Of a stretch of DNA of 64,000 bases, positions 48,068 through 59,863 are shown piece after piece. This stretch comes from Trichopria drosophilae (lineage: Eukaryota > Arthropoda > Insecta > Hymenoptera > Diapriidae). The first letter of the stretch is position 1; the number at the start of each line of letters is the position of its first letter. The notes under the pieces were generated by a model that was not told where the DNA came from, ran no database searches, and worked only from the letters and a program-made list of their open reading frames with translations. Where the stretch lies: contig CM059584.1 of assembly GCA_030407085.1 (NCBI GenBank), positions 127,257,001 to 127,321,000 on the forward strand. Direction: 5' to 3'. The translations under genes were made by a program, and so were the position numbers.

Positions 48068-48976
48068 CTTGTAGTTCTGTGGAGCTCTGTTTTCCATGAG
48101 CACTTCCAAGTCCTGGAGATAACCGACATTGTGTCCTCTTCGTTCTCCAGCTGACCGCCTCCCTCTGAAGGACTTCCTAGCAAGAGCCATCTCCAGGAGC
48201 TCTTCCCACTCGATGACGTCATATATCGGAGATTGATTGGACGTGCTCCTGGTCCTTTTGACAACTTTTCCTACCGATGAAGAGATCTTCTTCGGGAGGG
48301 AATTCCTTCTGTTGGGTGTATGAACCCTCACGTTCTCCAAATCACCGTAGGATCTTTGCTCGGCTTCGGCGGTGATCCTGTGACTCTTCCGCTCCCTGGG
48401 ATTTCGTATTATGTTACTGTCATCCCAACCTCTTTCCTTACGTTTGATTCGATCATCGACGACGATCCCGCTTCGAAGTGTGTCTTCCCATGTCTCTTTT
48501 TTCATCGACCTTCTTCCTGGTGCTTTCGAAGAGAAGGAATCTCGGCTCCTCCTTAAATTTCTTGCCTTTTCATCCTCCTGACGGTGGTAGAGACATTTCT
48601 CTCTATCCATGTCATCCAAAACACGATCTATCCTTCGGATGATGCTGTTGGTTTGGTCATGTAGGGGTTCAATAGTCATCCCCGTTTCTGACGAATTAAG
48701 ACTGTCACTGTCGCTATAATCCCACGAACTCGTGCTGTTCCTGCTCAGTTTCCTGGCGATTCCTCCATCAGTCCTCCTGTTTTCCGCCACTGCTGGTAAC
48801 TTTCTAGGTTCTTTTTTAGCTTTTACTAATTTTGGGTTAGGAATTGAAGCTTTCGGTACTTTGCCAGTAGGGCTTGGCACATTGACCTTGCCATTTTGTT
48901 TGCCGATACCACTGGCATGAGCTTTGCCCCTGCACGCCCGATGATGGCGCATGTGTTCCTGATGTGTCGCAGGCAT
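48068..48976 (-). CDS. First coding exon of an unidentified basic, Ser/Arg-rich protein
   Basis: I do not recognise this protein. The ATG at 48976 has the context GTCAAAATGCC, good for insects, and is preceded in frame by TAG at 48995-48997, so the start is well supported. Codon 303 (Lys) ends at 48068 and is followed by GTACTTATT, a fair splice donor in phase 0. If unspliced, the frame runs on to a stop at 48014 and gives 320 residues whose last 17 look intronic. Visible regions: a basic N-terminus with His/Lys/Pro (1-60); a serine/acidic stretch with SRNSTSSWDYSDSDS (78-92); a likely charged helix (108-145); Arg/Ser patches including RRNSLP (223-228), which resembles a basophilic kinase or 14-3-3 site; and a helical, acidic segment VIEWEELLEMALARKSF (254-270) with another short helix (286-297). 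There is no signal peptide, membrane span or catalytic motif. The composition suggests a largely disordered nuclear or cytoplasmic scaffold, which is inference. The exon is the only strongly coding segment in the window. Confidence 0.75.
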
Positions 48977-49560
48977 TTTGACACCAAATATACACTACAA
49001 ATTTCCAGTTACGAATCACACCAACACTAACACTTGAAACTCAACACTTGATCGTTACACCGGATAAACACACTTTTCACCTTTAGATCCCGGACAGTAC
49101 CAAAGGATATTTTGGTCCCGTGACCCCTCAGACCCGAGACGGTTCCGGGTACGGTTCCTCGGGTTGGGGGTCGAACGCGGGTCCGGACCGACGACCGCCG
49201 CGGTTTCTCGTCATGTCTCCAGGATCGTTTCGAGGTATTTATTTGGGTGTGAGCGTGGACTTTTTTTTTAACTCGGGGGGAAGGCAAGACCGCACTCGTG
49301 AGAGGAGAGTCTTGAGACCGCGTGGAGTAAAAGCACGGAGGTCGTACGGGAGTCGACTGGCACGATCGGCATCGGAGTCGAAGCCAGTAAGGCGTGTGCC
49401 CGTGCCCACGACTTGTGTTTCCTCCTCCTGCCTCCGATGGTCGCGCTATACGGACCTCCATTACCTACTTGTTGCGCCGTAGTAGCCTGTCGCTATAGGT
49501 GCCGAGACCCGACAGGAAACTCCACTTTTTCATCGCTCCGTCACTTTGATTATGATTCAA
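48977..49560 (-). promoter_or_regulatory. CpG-rich 5' UTR / promoter region of the 48-kb gene
   Basis: Directly upstream of the ATG the minus strand is typical leader sequence (GTGTTAGTGTTGGTGTG-like). From about 49080 to 49500 it becomes the most CpG-rich stretch in the window, with few stop codons on either strand. Overlapping open frames here (49027-49461 minus, 49120-49482 plus) are therefore likely compositional. An upstream open frame (ATG at 49214, TGA at 49128-49130, 28 residues) could reduce translation of the main frame if it is in the transcript. An exact transcription start could not be fixed; an ATAAATA-like run lies near 49234-49244. Confidence 0.55.
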
Positions 49561-50497
49561 TTAGACGTGAGACGAAAAATTGACAACTTTGCGCCTGGCT
49601 GTCAAACACGGTTTTGTTATTCTTTAATCATTTCGAGGGCACAATTCAACTGGAAGTCATTAACGAACTATGATCATATTCTTGTGTTTTTGAGTCGTCA
49701 ATATAAAATTAGAAATAAAAATTAAAAAAATTAAAAATTTCAGGGTAAATCCAAGCAGCAAAATTAGACCTTCCATCATGCCGATAGATTTTCTCAACCA
49801 CGACTTATTTACCTACAATAGACGTCGACTTACGGTAATTTGGAACAAAAGTGGAAGTAATTTGATGGTCATAGTTTGGTGATACAAGACTGGGAGACCA
49901 TTAGGTCGCACACGAGAAACAAGGTTTGGTTGTGACCACCAACCGCTTAGACGAAACATTTTTTGCAGGAACTAAGGAAATAGTTACGCCAACCAACTAA
50001 TTAAATTTGTCTTCTAATTAATCTGAAACTATTTACTCAGATGCCCAACCAATTTTCTAGCCTGGAACTGAGAGCACCATGAGGTTGGTTGCCCAACTAA
50101 TCCTTTTTTCCGCTAGTCCGAAAATGCGGACCTGTAATAGGTCGATAACTGGTAATATTAAGGTAATGTTTGCCTCTTTTCAACCTAATTCTGACATCTG
50201 TGCATCTTTTATTTAACTTTTTTCTTAGACATATGAGTGATCAGCTTGTTCATGTGTTTATAATTTCATGGCATTGTAGTGCTGCAATCTTCTAAAGCTT
50301 TTATTCAAGCAGAATATAGCAAATAAATGTACAAAAGTTGTCAGTTTTTCAAAGTAAAATTTCGTATAATATACCTTTTTTACATCCGATGAAAAATTTG
50401 ATGCTATCGTATTCACGATGAACTCACCACCAAAATAAGCAACTTGAAGATATAATTTATTTATCCTGAAAAAAAATCGTCCATTTTATTTCACGCG
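49561..50497. other. Gene-free stretch upstream of the 48-kb gene
   Basis: No open frame or repeat is recognised. Distal promoter sequence is possible but unsupported. Confidence 0.35.
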
Positions 50498-50550
50498 TTA
50501 ACCCTTTGAGTCACCCATTTTTCCTTTTGTACAATTGAGCTGGAAATTGT

Positions 50551-51060
50551 TACTCGGAGGTTTTTGGGGTCGCTGATTACGAATCTGAGCTTAGTTTTGT
50601 GAAATTCAAAATGGCGGACAAAAATTTAAAATATAAATGTATTTGGACAAAATTTGTTACTCGGGGATTTTTGGGGTCGCTGATTACAAATCTGAGCTGA
50701 GTTTTGTGAAATTCAAAATGGCGAACAAAAATTTTAAATATAAATGTATTTGGATAAAATTTGTTATTCGGGGGTTTTTGGGATCGCTGATTACGAATCT
50801 GAGGTTAGTTTTGTGAAATTTAAAATGACGGATCCCATATGGCGGACGGACATTTTAAAATAACTGTAGTTGAATAAAATTTATTACTCGGGGGTTTTCG
50901 GGGTTGCTGATTACGAATTTGATGTTTTTTTGTGAAACTGAAAGTGGCAGATTCAATATGGCGGACAAAAATTTAAAATATAATTCTATTTGGACAATTT
51001 ATTATTTGGGGGTTTCTAGGTATGCTGATTACGTATCCGAATTAGTTTTGTGAATTTCAA
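50551..51060. repeat. Five tandem modules of 107-120 bp
   Basis: The TACTCGG (or TATTCGG/TATTTGG) anchor occurs at 50551, 50658, 50765, 50885 and 51003. Each unit reads TTTTTGGGGTCGCTGATTAC, then GAATCTGA, then GTTTTGTGAAATTCAAAATG followed by GCGGA, then an AT-rich tail ending TTTGGACAAAATTTGT. Units 3 and 4 carry an extra CATATGGCGGA or CAATATGGCGGA insert, explaining the longer spacing. Non-coding. Confidence 0.8.
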
Positions 51061-51595
51061 AATCTCATGTCTAATATAGCATATGAAAATTGTAAAATAT
51101 TACTCTGAACAGCATCCGGTAGTCAAAAAATTTTTCGTTAGCTGATTGTGAAGGCGATGTTACCCGCATGGAAAAATATATGTGAAGGATGTATGTAAAA
51201 ATTGAAGCAATTATATGTCACATATATGTAATAAATAATTTTAAAATATCATTTTTCGCCGATATATTTTATAAACAACTTATATCATTTTTGAATTGAT
51301 TTCACGTATATATGAAATATACGATTATTATCATGCATAAAAGTATTTTCATTATATGTACAGATATAAAATGCAATATATGTAATATATAAAGCACTTA
51401 TTACATTTGTGTCCGCCATATTAGATCGGCCATTTTGAATTTCACAAATCTAACCTAGGATTCGTAATCAGCGACCCCAAAAACCTTTATTAAAAAATTT
51501 GCAGAAAAAAATATTGGATAGTTTTCTTAAAACTGCATTTATTTGAAAAAAAGGTGTTTTTTTAACTTTTTTTTTGTTAATAACAATTATATATT

Positions 51596-51787
51596 AACAA
51601 CAATGGAGAAACAATTTTTTTTACTGATTATTAGGATCTATATAAGTAACATTAAAAGATTTGATCAAAATAGGTCTTAAATTTTATCTATACTATTAAC
51701 AACAATGGAGAAACAATTTTTTTTACTGATTATTAGGATCTATATAAGTAACATTAAAAGATTTGATCAAAATAGGTCTTAAATTTC
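51596..51787. repeat. Near-perfect 102-bp tandem duplication
   Basis: The segment beginning AACAACAATGGAGAAACAAT at 51596 is repeated from 51698 at a period of 102 bp, with essentially no differences over about 90 bp. The copies differ only at the tail (TTTTATCTATACTATT against TTTCACGAG). Such identity in a decayed region points to a recent duplication or an assembly artefact. Confidence 0.8.
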
Positions 51788-51859
51788 ACGAGAAAAACAG
51801 CAAAATCTAAGTAAATGTTGGTGGAACGACGAATGTCCCACTGGGACGCAAAGGGTTAA

Positions 51860-54800
51860 ACGCCTTGAAGTAATTTCTTTACGTTCATATATTAAAAGTA
51901 GTACCAAATAAAAATAGCAAAAGATAGAGTGTGTCATTCAGTTGTGATAAAGCAATCCTAATGTATTCTTTATGAACAAATTCTTAATACACGGTATATA
52001 TATTGTGCAACCACCTTCAACTGTTCATCTACAACAGTAGACGTTTCGAGTAACAACCGCGTGGTGGTGCTCAACTTATGCACCCTGTATATTAGCATAC
52101 ACGATCATTCTCGCAAGTGATCAAGACACGCTTGGTTCCATACATAAGCACCGCATTTTGCGCAACATGCGTTGGTAAGTTAGTATTCGACTATAATATA
52201 GTAATGGCAATAGAATAAGAAAATAATTATTATTATTCTAGTAATTGCTATTAATAGTAAATCATGTAAGAAGTGTTTACAAGTAGTTGTCTTAATCTAT
52301 TAGATAATAATTATTATTTACAAAAAGGTATTTAAAAAAAATTCTTTAGGAACTATTCGATGCCTTGATGGTTTCCGGGAGGAGAATTCTTGATGTTAAA
52401 TATTTAATTAAATAAACATATGTTATATTTTGTGGAACTTTTTACTCAATCTGTTTAAAAAAGAAATCTTACCCAACTCTTAATTTAATAACTATATCTG
52501 ACATTTGTTATCACTAAGCATGCAATAAGAATTCTTCGTTCATAAAAGCATTAAAGGAGTATAATTCTGATGATATTTCAAAATTTCTTTTTCTTTTTCG
52601 GGTGACTTGTACTAAAAGATTAGTTATATTAAATTGGTATTTCATCATGATAGATACAAAATTACCCCTATTCGAGTCGTGTCGTTATTTTTGAATTCGT
52701 GTAAACCAATCGAAAATTGGGAAACAAAAATGTTGAAGGTACGGTGATCCAATTTTGGAGCATACAATTATTTTACTTGATTGCCTTTGACCTTACAAGT
52801 AATCAAGAAGTAGTCACGATTATATCACCTTGAGAACATTGTTTTTACTATGATAGATTTGCCATTTCGGTAGTCTAAAAACATTTTGTAATTTTACACT
52901 TTCATACTGAATGATCTTAAACAATTTAGTTTACTATCAAAATATTTATTGAATATTATGATTAATATCGATGATACTTGTTTAATATTCGTTTAAGGGT
53001 TTAGTTTACGCAGTTGAACCAAATACTTGATCATTGTTACCAAATCTCTGTTGAACTAACGGCAAACTAAGTTAATTCAAATATATATTCACATTCTAGT
53101 TAATCGTTCGATAAACTACGTGTAACCAAATATTTTGCAGTATTTCCTTAACTTAAAATCAATTGAAATTAATAACTCATAGCGTATGCCACGAAAACTT
53201 AGTTAATAACTAGTTATATATGGAAAATTGTGAAATATTACTCGAGATGGAAATCAATTAACGCAATTTCATAATTTTTTAATAGTATAGTAAGATTTAA
53301 AGTATTTAAAGTATAGATTTTGAGTGAAGCATTGTTTTCTTTGAAATAACAAATGAGGTATTAACCACTGCTTAACACTCGCCAAGCTGTTAACTATTAT
53401 TACGCAATATGTTAACCTTAAATCGTGTACTAACATTTACAAATATAAGGAAAAAAATTGTTTCTCATGGCGCCATATAGATAAACATGAACTTGTCTAC
53501 ATAACTCCAGAAATAATTCTAGTCATTCTAAATGAAACTTACACCTGCTTTTAATGTCTACCTGGCACAAACTTAAATAAATATTTGCATATAAATTCTT
53601 AGGTATATTAACAAAAGAAAAAAAAAACATTGGTTCAGTAGAAAAAAAAAATTCTTAATATCCAGGAAGTATTCACTTAAAGGGAATATATTGTATTAGA
53701 ATAGGATCTCTGGCTTAAACCCGTCGCTAACTAAATCTATATGTTCCATAAAAATGCAAAACATATAGTTTTTCCATCTAATTATTACGTTTCCTTGATC
53801 CAACCTAAAAAATTAAAGATAAAATTTGTCTATATTAATTCAGGATAGACCAAGCGTTAGTCTATCTGAACACGGAAAAACTGACATAGTAGAAACTACT
53901 AACGACATACTAGAATAAGTGACCACCACCGTTTTTAGTTAATTTTAGCATCCAAATAGTGACCTGAATAAATTATGTAGCCAAACCTATTATTTAACAA
54001 TTACACCAACTAAAACACCTGTTTGTGCCAGATCCTACTATTTAGATAGTAAACCCCATTATTTTTTTCTTTCTATGAAGGATTCCATATGGATTTTTGT
54101 TACCACCTTAAATTTATCGATCTTTCTTGATTTGTATTTTTTTATGAGCACAATTCCGAGATTTTCGGTATTATTTTTATACTTTTATTAACGGAAAATG
54201 GTTTGTGTAAGATGAATGTAATACTATTTATATCTGAACAAATTATTTAAACTTCTGTACATTCAAGATATCGTTGTAACAAATCTTATATAAATACGAA
54301 GTTTTCTGTTTTTTTAATGAACTTAGGAGATATAGTTCTATAAAAATTCATATGAAAACTAATAAAATGGCCTTTTCTATTATGATTAATGATAACGGAA
54401 CCCTGAATATTCCTAAAGTCGCATTTCATGATGCACTTTCGATATTAAAAGCTTGAGGAATTCCGCGCCAGTTATGCCGCTTTAAGAAAAATGTATTTTT
54501 TTAATTTGTTTTTTCACTTGTTTCATCTAAGTTATATCAAAATACACAACTTTTAATCCCCAACGTACACTGAACAAAATTTACTTGACAAATTCAACTA
54601 CCATTGAGAAGTTGAATCGAGAGTAGTCCAAAGTACTTTTTTTATTAGAATAACTTTCTTGATGTTGTTAATTTTACTATTTTTACTTAAGTTAATATTA
54701 TTTACCCAGTAAACGAAAAGATATTCCAAATGATTGGAGATCAAGAAATGCGATACTATGCATAAAACTCAAAGAGGCATGCACTAATATAATAAAAAAG

Positions 54801-56715
54801 CAACAACCAATAGCTGCACTAAAATAATTCCACTAAAAAAGATATCCAGAAAATTTCTTAGTTGATTTGACTACTTCTTAACTACGCAGAGTTAGTTCGA
54901 TACGCTTCATGTTGCAGAACATTTCTAAGTTGCAGTTACTACCGTAAATAAGTTAAATCAGCTAAAAATGTAGTCTGCTAAATTCAATTAAAAATAAATC
55001 GCTCCAGCATGTTGAATAGTGTTTAGTGTACTAGGCAGTTAGACTAAAAAAAATGTTTTTAAATATAGTAGAAGTAACTACCAAAATGTCGTTTCTATAA
55101 CTATATTTTTTGTTGATTTAAATCCTTTATGGTTGCAACTATAACCTATAAAATTTCGCTGAGGACCTATTGAAATACTTTCAGTATTTAAAAAGTAGTC
55201 AAATCGACTCAGTGTAGCTAAAAAATAGATGAGTATCATACATTTCTCACTATTACGAAAAATAAAAAATGTAGAAATTTGTTTGCAAATTAAATTTATT
55301 TGCAAATTGAATATGCAAAATAAATTTTTCAAAATCGTAATATGTTCATCGTGAAAGTCAAGGACTTCTTATTGGTCAGATTAAAGTCGCTTTTTCAAAC
55401 CTAATGAATTCTAGTCCCAGAATTTTATTTTCAAGATGTTAACGAATTTAAAAAATCCTATTTATCAAGAATTTTTAATTAAATTTTGTTCCGGCCATTT
55501 TTGAAAAACACGTTTACAACATTCAAAAATTAAGTTTGGTAGTCTTATTGCAGATATTCTTTTCTATTGATACTTTTACATGGGAACTCGTCAAGAACCT
55601 ATAAACATATGCAAACAAATCTTTACATATTTTATTATTGATAATAAACAATGTACAGAATAGTAAAAGATATATCTATAATAATAATTTTGCAGGTATG
55701 ACATACTTTTTTAGAATTAAGTGATTAACACAATAGTACTTAGTTTCAATTATAATTTTTCTGGATATGCTCGACATAAAAAGGACTATCAGCTTGTAAA
55801 AGTAAGAATTTTCTTAAACCCTATATGATCTGATCACTTGGCATTATCTACATTATTAATTAAAATTTTCGCAAGAAATCATGCCAAAATGCAAATCATA
55901 ACGCTCATTAAAAAATTCAGATTATTGTTATTTTGGTTGTAGACAATCCACAGTCTACGGGTAATTAAATCATAAAATCTATTAATAAATACACTGCAGC
56001 CACATGTAAAATCCTTTTAAAAATGTTAAAAGACACTTTATATAATTAAAACTTGTAATTACTAATTGTTCGTATCTGTATGCAATAAAATACATAATCG
56101 GTCAGTGAAATCAATACTGAAGCTTCGAACAGTTTACAATAAGCAATTATGCATACAGTTAGCAATAAAATATTATGAATAATAAATTATAAAAATGAAA
56201 ATAAACGTCAATCTTATGCATGTCAATAAAATAATGATAAAGTCCGGTTAATAAATACGACAATTACTTATGCGATTTCCAGGAATCTTTTACAATCGAC
56301 AAAAAGAAAATGTCCTTAACATGTCACATTTTAATTTCTCATTTAACAGAAAAAGATTTAAACGTATGACGCTCAGACTTCTTAATACTTTTGATTAATG
56401 ATCGTGGACTACTGAAAATCGTTTTTTTAGTATTATATATAATAAAGAGCCAGTTTTTACAAAAGATGAGATTACTTCCATTGTATATTTTTTCATAATT
56501 GATGAATCGAAGACAAATTGGTCTTATTGTATTTGTCATGTCACAAAATTTATGCTGTTTCTCATATCAAAATGAAGCATATTTATGTAAAGGGGAGATT
56601 ATAATGTCTACATTAATAATATTTATATACATTATATAACATTGAAATACAGCGAGCCCTAAGTTGATTATTAAGTGCTTCAAATTATCATATGCTAATT
56701 GTTATTTAATAAAAA
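51860..56715. other. Long AT-rich gene-free stretch
   Basis: No gene is recognised. A CACCCTGTATATT motif at about 52080-52093 resembles ends seen on several insect DNA elements. A segment at about 53870-54080 with TAGATAGTAAAC words and a TTTTTTTCTTTCTATG end may be a decayed MITE. A short TACACTGAACAAAA end sits near 54570. None could be bounded. Confidence 0.4.
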
Positions 56716-57803
56716 TTAACCCATTAATGCCGGTAAGGACACTGTTTGCACTTCAATTTCAATTAAGTATTTCGTATGAATATCGAACATCAACAAAATT
56801 TATAGGTATGTATCGTACTATTTTTAAGGTTGCTCTTTTCAACGGCGTTATCAAAATTGAGCTATCTTGATTAGAAAATTAAATACAGCGATTTAAATGT
56901 AAAAAAATCTGTTATACTTTTGAATAAAACATTTTTTTATCATCGAAAGAGTATTTTCGTTCACAAAAAATTCCTTTACTAAAGGCGAAGAAAATAGTTG
57001 TAGTATTATGATATATTTTTTAAATATTAACAAAATAACATCGTGATAACAAAATGGCGATGGCAGTGAGAAATTTCTTTTTAAAAGTTAACAAATTTTT
57101 TTCGTGAAAACAATAAACTTTAGACAACATTTTCTAGGAATAAAAATAACTTAGAATGTATCAAAGAGTATGCCGAAATTTTATATGTTTAAAATTTTCT
57201 GAGAAACGAAATTTTTAAAAAAGTCGTTTAAAAAATCTGGAAAATTTTTAATGTTCATTTAACCAATTCTAAGATAATTTTGATTCTAAGGAAATTTTAT
57301 CTGAATTCTATAGTTGTCGACAAAAGAAATTATTATTCTTGGAATCTAGAAATGATTAAAATTTTGTTTTTCAAAAACTATAAACTTTAGAGAAAATCTT
57401 CTTAGAACAAAAATATTTTAGAATTAGTCAAAGATTACTCTCATTAATGACTCTTTATAATTTCGATTTTCTTAATTTTCGAAAAATAACAAATTGTATC
57501 AACACATTCTAAAAAAAATTGAGAATATTCTTTTACAGATACTAAGAAACGTTTGTTCTCATAACATTTTTTTGTAGAGTTTGCAGTTTTCACGAAATAA
57601 ATTTGTCAAGCTTGAAAAAGAAAATTCTTACTGCGGTCGCCATTTTGTGATCATGATGTTAGTTTTTTTAATATTTAAAAAATATATCTTAATACTACAA
57701 CTATTTTCTTCACCTTTAGCGAAAGAATTTTGTGCCGGCAAATACTCTTTCTATGCAAAAAAAAAGTTTTATAAACAAAGTATACCCGATTTTTTGCATT
57801 TAT
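56716..57803. mobile_element. piggyBac-type element, subfamily A, right end truncated
   Basis: Left end TTAACCCATTAATGCC at 56716. It follows the 4410-5661 element closely in order: GCTCTTTTCAACGGCGTTAT, AAAATTGAGCTATCTTGATT, then a palindromic core, then CGGTCGCCATTTTGTGATCA. The match stops at about 57803, so roughly the last 250 bp are lost. The 88-codon frame at 57581-57847 crosses this truncation and is not a gene. Confidence 0.7.
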
Positions 57804-58611
57804 TAAAATACTTTTATATACTATCTAATATTTCTTTAAAAACGTGAAATCATTATTTTTCTTAAAAAATATATTATGAATCAAACGGATGTACTATTGT
57901 TTTGCACCATAATATTATAAGAATCCCCTTTAAATCACATAGTACGGGAATTTGTGATGCAAATTTCCTGGGTATAGAATAGAAACTCCACATTTACAGA
58001 TGGCAAACGAACATAATAGTAAACAAATCATTAAGAAACATTAAAATACATCACGTCGATAACAAAACTTTCTTCCGCGCATTTAAAGGGACTTCGGCAG
58101 TGGAAGTATTTGGGTTATCGAAAATTGAAAGGGAACGGTAAAAGTACATTTCACCATGCATTATAAGCGTCGCCGATGAGATGCATATATATACAGAAAT
58201 TACGCTAGCATAATGCAACCATAAAGTGTCCAAGGTCTGTCTCCATAATCGGTAAAGCGATTCTTATTCTAGCGCGAAATGATTAGCGAGATTGAAGATG
58301 AAAAGTCGTTCTACCTTCACCTCTAAGGCCACATGGTTTTGAATCGAAAGCGGTAAATTGCAGCCGCTTTTCATGCCTACATCAGGCGATACTTTTTTTT
58401 CTAAATTTTAATAATTTAGAGTGTAATTTGGTGACATACTTCCATTATATCAAAAAATTGTATATATTTATAGCAAAAATTATTGTTGAAAGTCATACCG
58501 TGCTAAATTTCAAAAGATGACTATCGATATTTAAGAAGGGTATAACCGAATGGTTAATTTTATATTAAAAATTCTTTTTTGATGTATCGGTTTATATTAA
58601 GAGAATTTATA
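57804..58611. other. Spacer with a small GC-richer patch
   Basis: The patch at about 58030-58380 looks single-copy and has a 60-codon minus frame without recognisable features. Otherwise nothing. Confidence 0.35.
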
Positions 58612-59863
58612 TTAACCCATTAACGCCTGAAATGACAATTTTTATACTTCATTTTCAATCAAGTATTTCGTATCAAAATCAAAGTTGAAGACAATTGAGA
58701 GGTGCGTATCCTACCGTTTTCGAGGTCGTTCTTCAAGATTCCGAGGTCAAAATTGAGTTTCAGCCATCACAAATTCCAATATGGCGCTGAATATGAAAAA
58801 AATTTCCAAAAAATTGGGAATTTTTTATACTTATCAATTTTTTTCGAGCTATTAGAATATTTGAATTTTATTGAAACTCTGAACAAAGGTGAACAAAATA
58901 CTTCAATTTTAAGGAAAAATTTTCCTTTTATACCCTACATCATTCTAACGACCTCAAAATGGCGTCAACAATGAAAATGTCTTTGAGAAATTTCTGGACG
59001 CTCCAACTCAAAAACTACGAACTTTAAAAAAAAAATGCCCAGAATAAAAAGTCCTTAGAATTCATCAAGCGATATAGTATTTTTTCAAAATTTTTTGATG
59101 ACATTTTGAGACATTTTTTTTCAACATTTTTTTCAAAATTGTAATTTATTTACAAAAAATTCTGAAAAAAATTTAGTGTATTCTCTGATGAATTCTAAGA
59201 GCTATTTGTTCTTTGCAATTTTTTCGAAAAGTTGATAGTTTTCGAGGAAATGAATTTCAAATATTATAGTTTAGGATTTTTCCCCCCAAAAACGATTAAC
59301 TTTTGGAAAAAATTGCCAAGAACAAAAAACTCGTAGAATTCATAAGTGAATACACCAAATTTTTTTTAAAATTTTTCATAAATAATGATTTTGAACAAAA
59401 TTTTGAAAAAAAATTTTCTCAAATATCATCACAAAAATCTGAAAAAATTCCACTATATTTCTCGATTAATTCTAAGAACTTTTCATTCTTAGCATTTTTT
59501 TATAACAGCATGTAGTTTTTGAGTTAGAACGTTCAGAAATTTTTCAAAGAAATTTTCATTGTTGACGCCATTTTGAAGCCGTTACAATGATGTGTGGTAT
59601 AAAAGTAAAATTTTTCCTTAAAATTGAAGTATTTTGTTCACCTTTGTTCAGAGTTTCAATAGAATCCCAATATTCTAATAGCTCGAAAAACATTGATAGG
59701 AATAAATAATTCCCAATTTTTTGGAATTTTTTTAAAAGTTTGGCGCCATATTGGAATTCCTGATGGCTGAAACTCAATTTCGACTTCGGAATCTTGAAGA
59801 GCGACCTCGAAAACAATGAGGATATGTACCTTTCAATTGTTTTCAACTTCGACTTTGACACAG
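58612..59863. mobile_element. piggyBac-type element, subfamily B, right tip lost
   Basis: Left end TTAACCCATTAACGCCTG at 58612. It is strongly palindromic: the frame starting at 58702 (plus, 90 codons) and that starting at 59861 (minus, 101 codons) give almost the same peptide (FSRS-FKIPRSKLSFSH...) because they are the two arms of one inverted repeat. Arms of about 280 bp match closely, including TTCCTTAAAATTGAAGTATT and CAGAGTTTCAATAGAATCCC on the right. The last stretch with the TTAA is missing, and a different repeat begins at about 59864. Confidence 0.75.

Larger units (their letters stand above)
50498..51859. mobile_element. piggyBac-type element with CCCTTTG ends and internal tandem modules
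   Basis: TTAA at 50498-50501 and 51856-51859. The left end is CCCTTTGAGTCACCC and the complement of the right end is CCCTTTGCGTCCCAG. About 1.36 kb. The left half is a tandem array of about 107-120 bp modules (50551-51060). The middle holds an AT-rich part with ATATATGTAA words. An inverted copy of the module lies at about 51410-51490 (CCGCCATATTAGATCGGCC, GTAATCAGCGACCCCAAAAA). Next comes a 102-bp direct duplication at 51596-51787. No transposase. Confidence 0.75.

Noticed and set aside
49027..49482. 144-codon minus frame and 120-codon plus frame in the CpG-rich block.
   Set aside because: High GC removes stop codons on both strands; the minus frame is not in frame with the supported start and lies in the likely 5' UTR.
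58702..59861. Two nearly identical peptides on opposite strands, which could be read as duplicated genes.
   Set aside because: They are the two inverted arms of one palindromic transposon.
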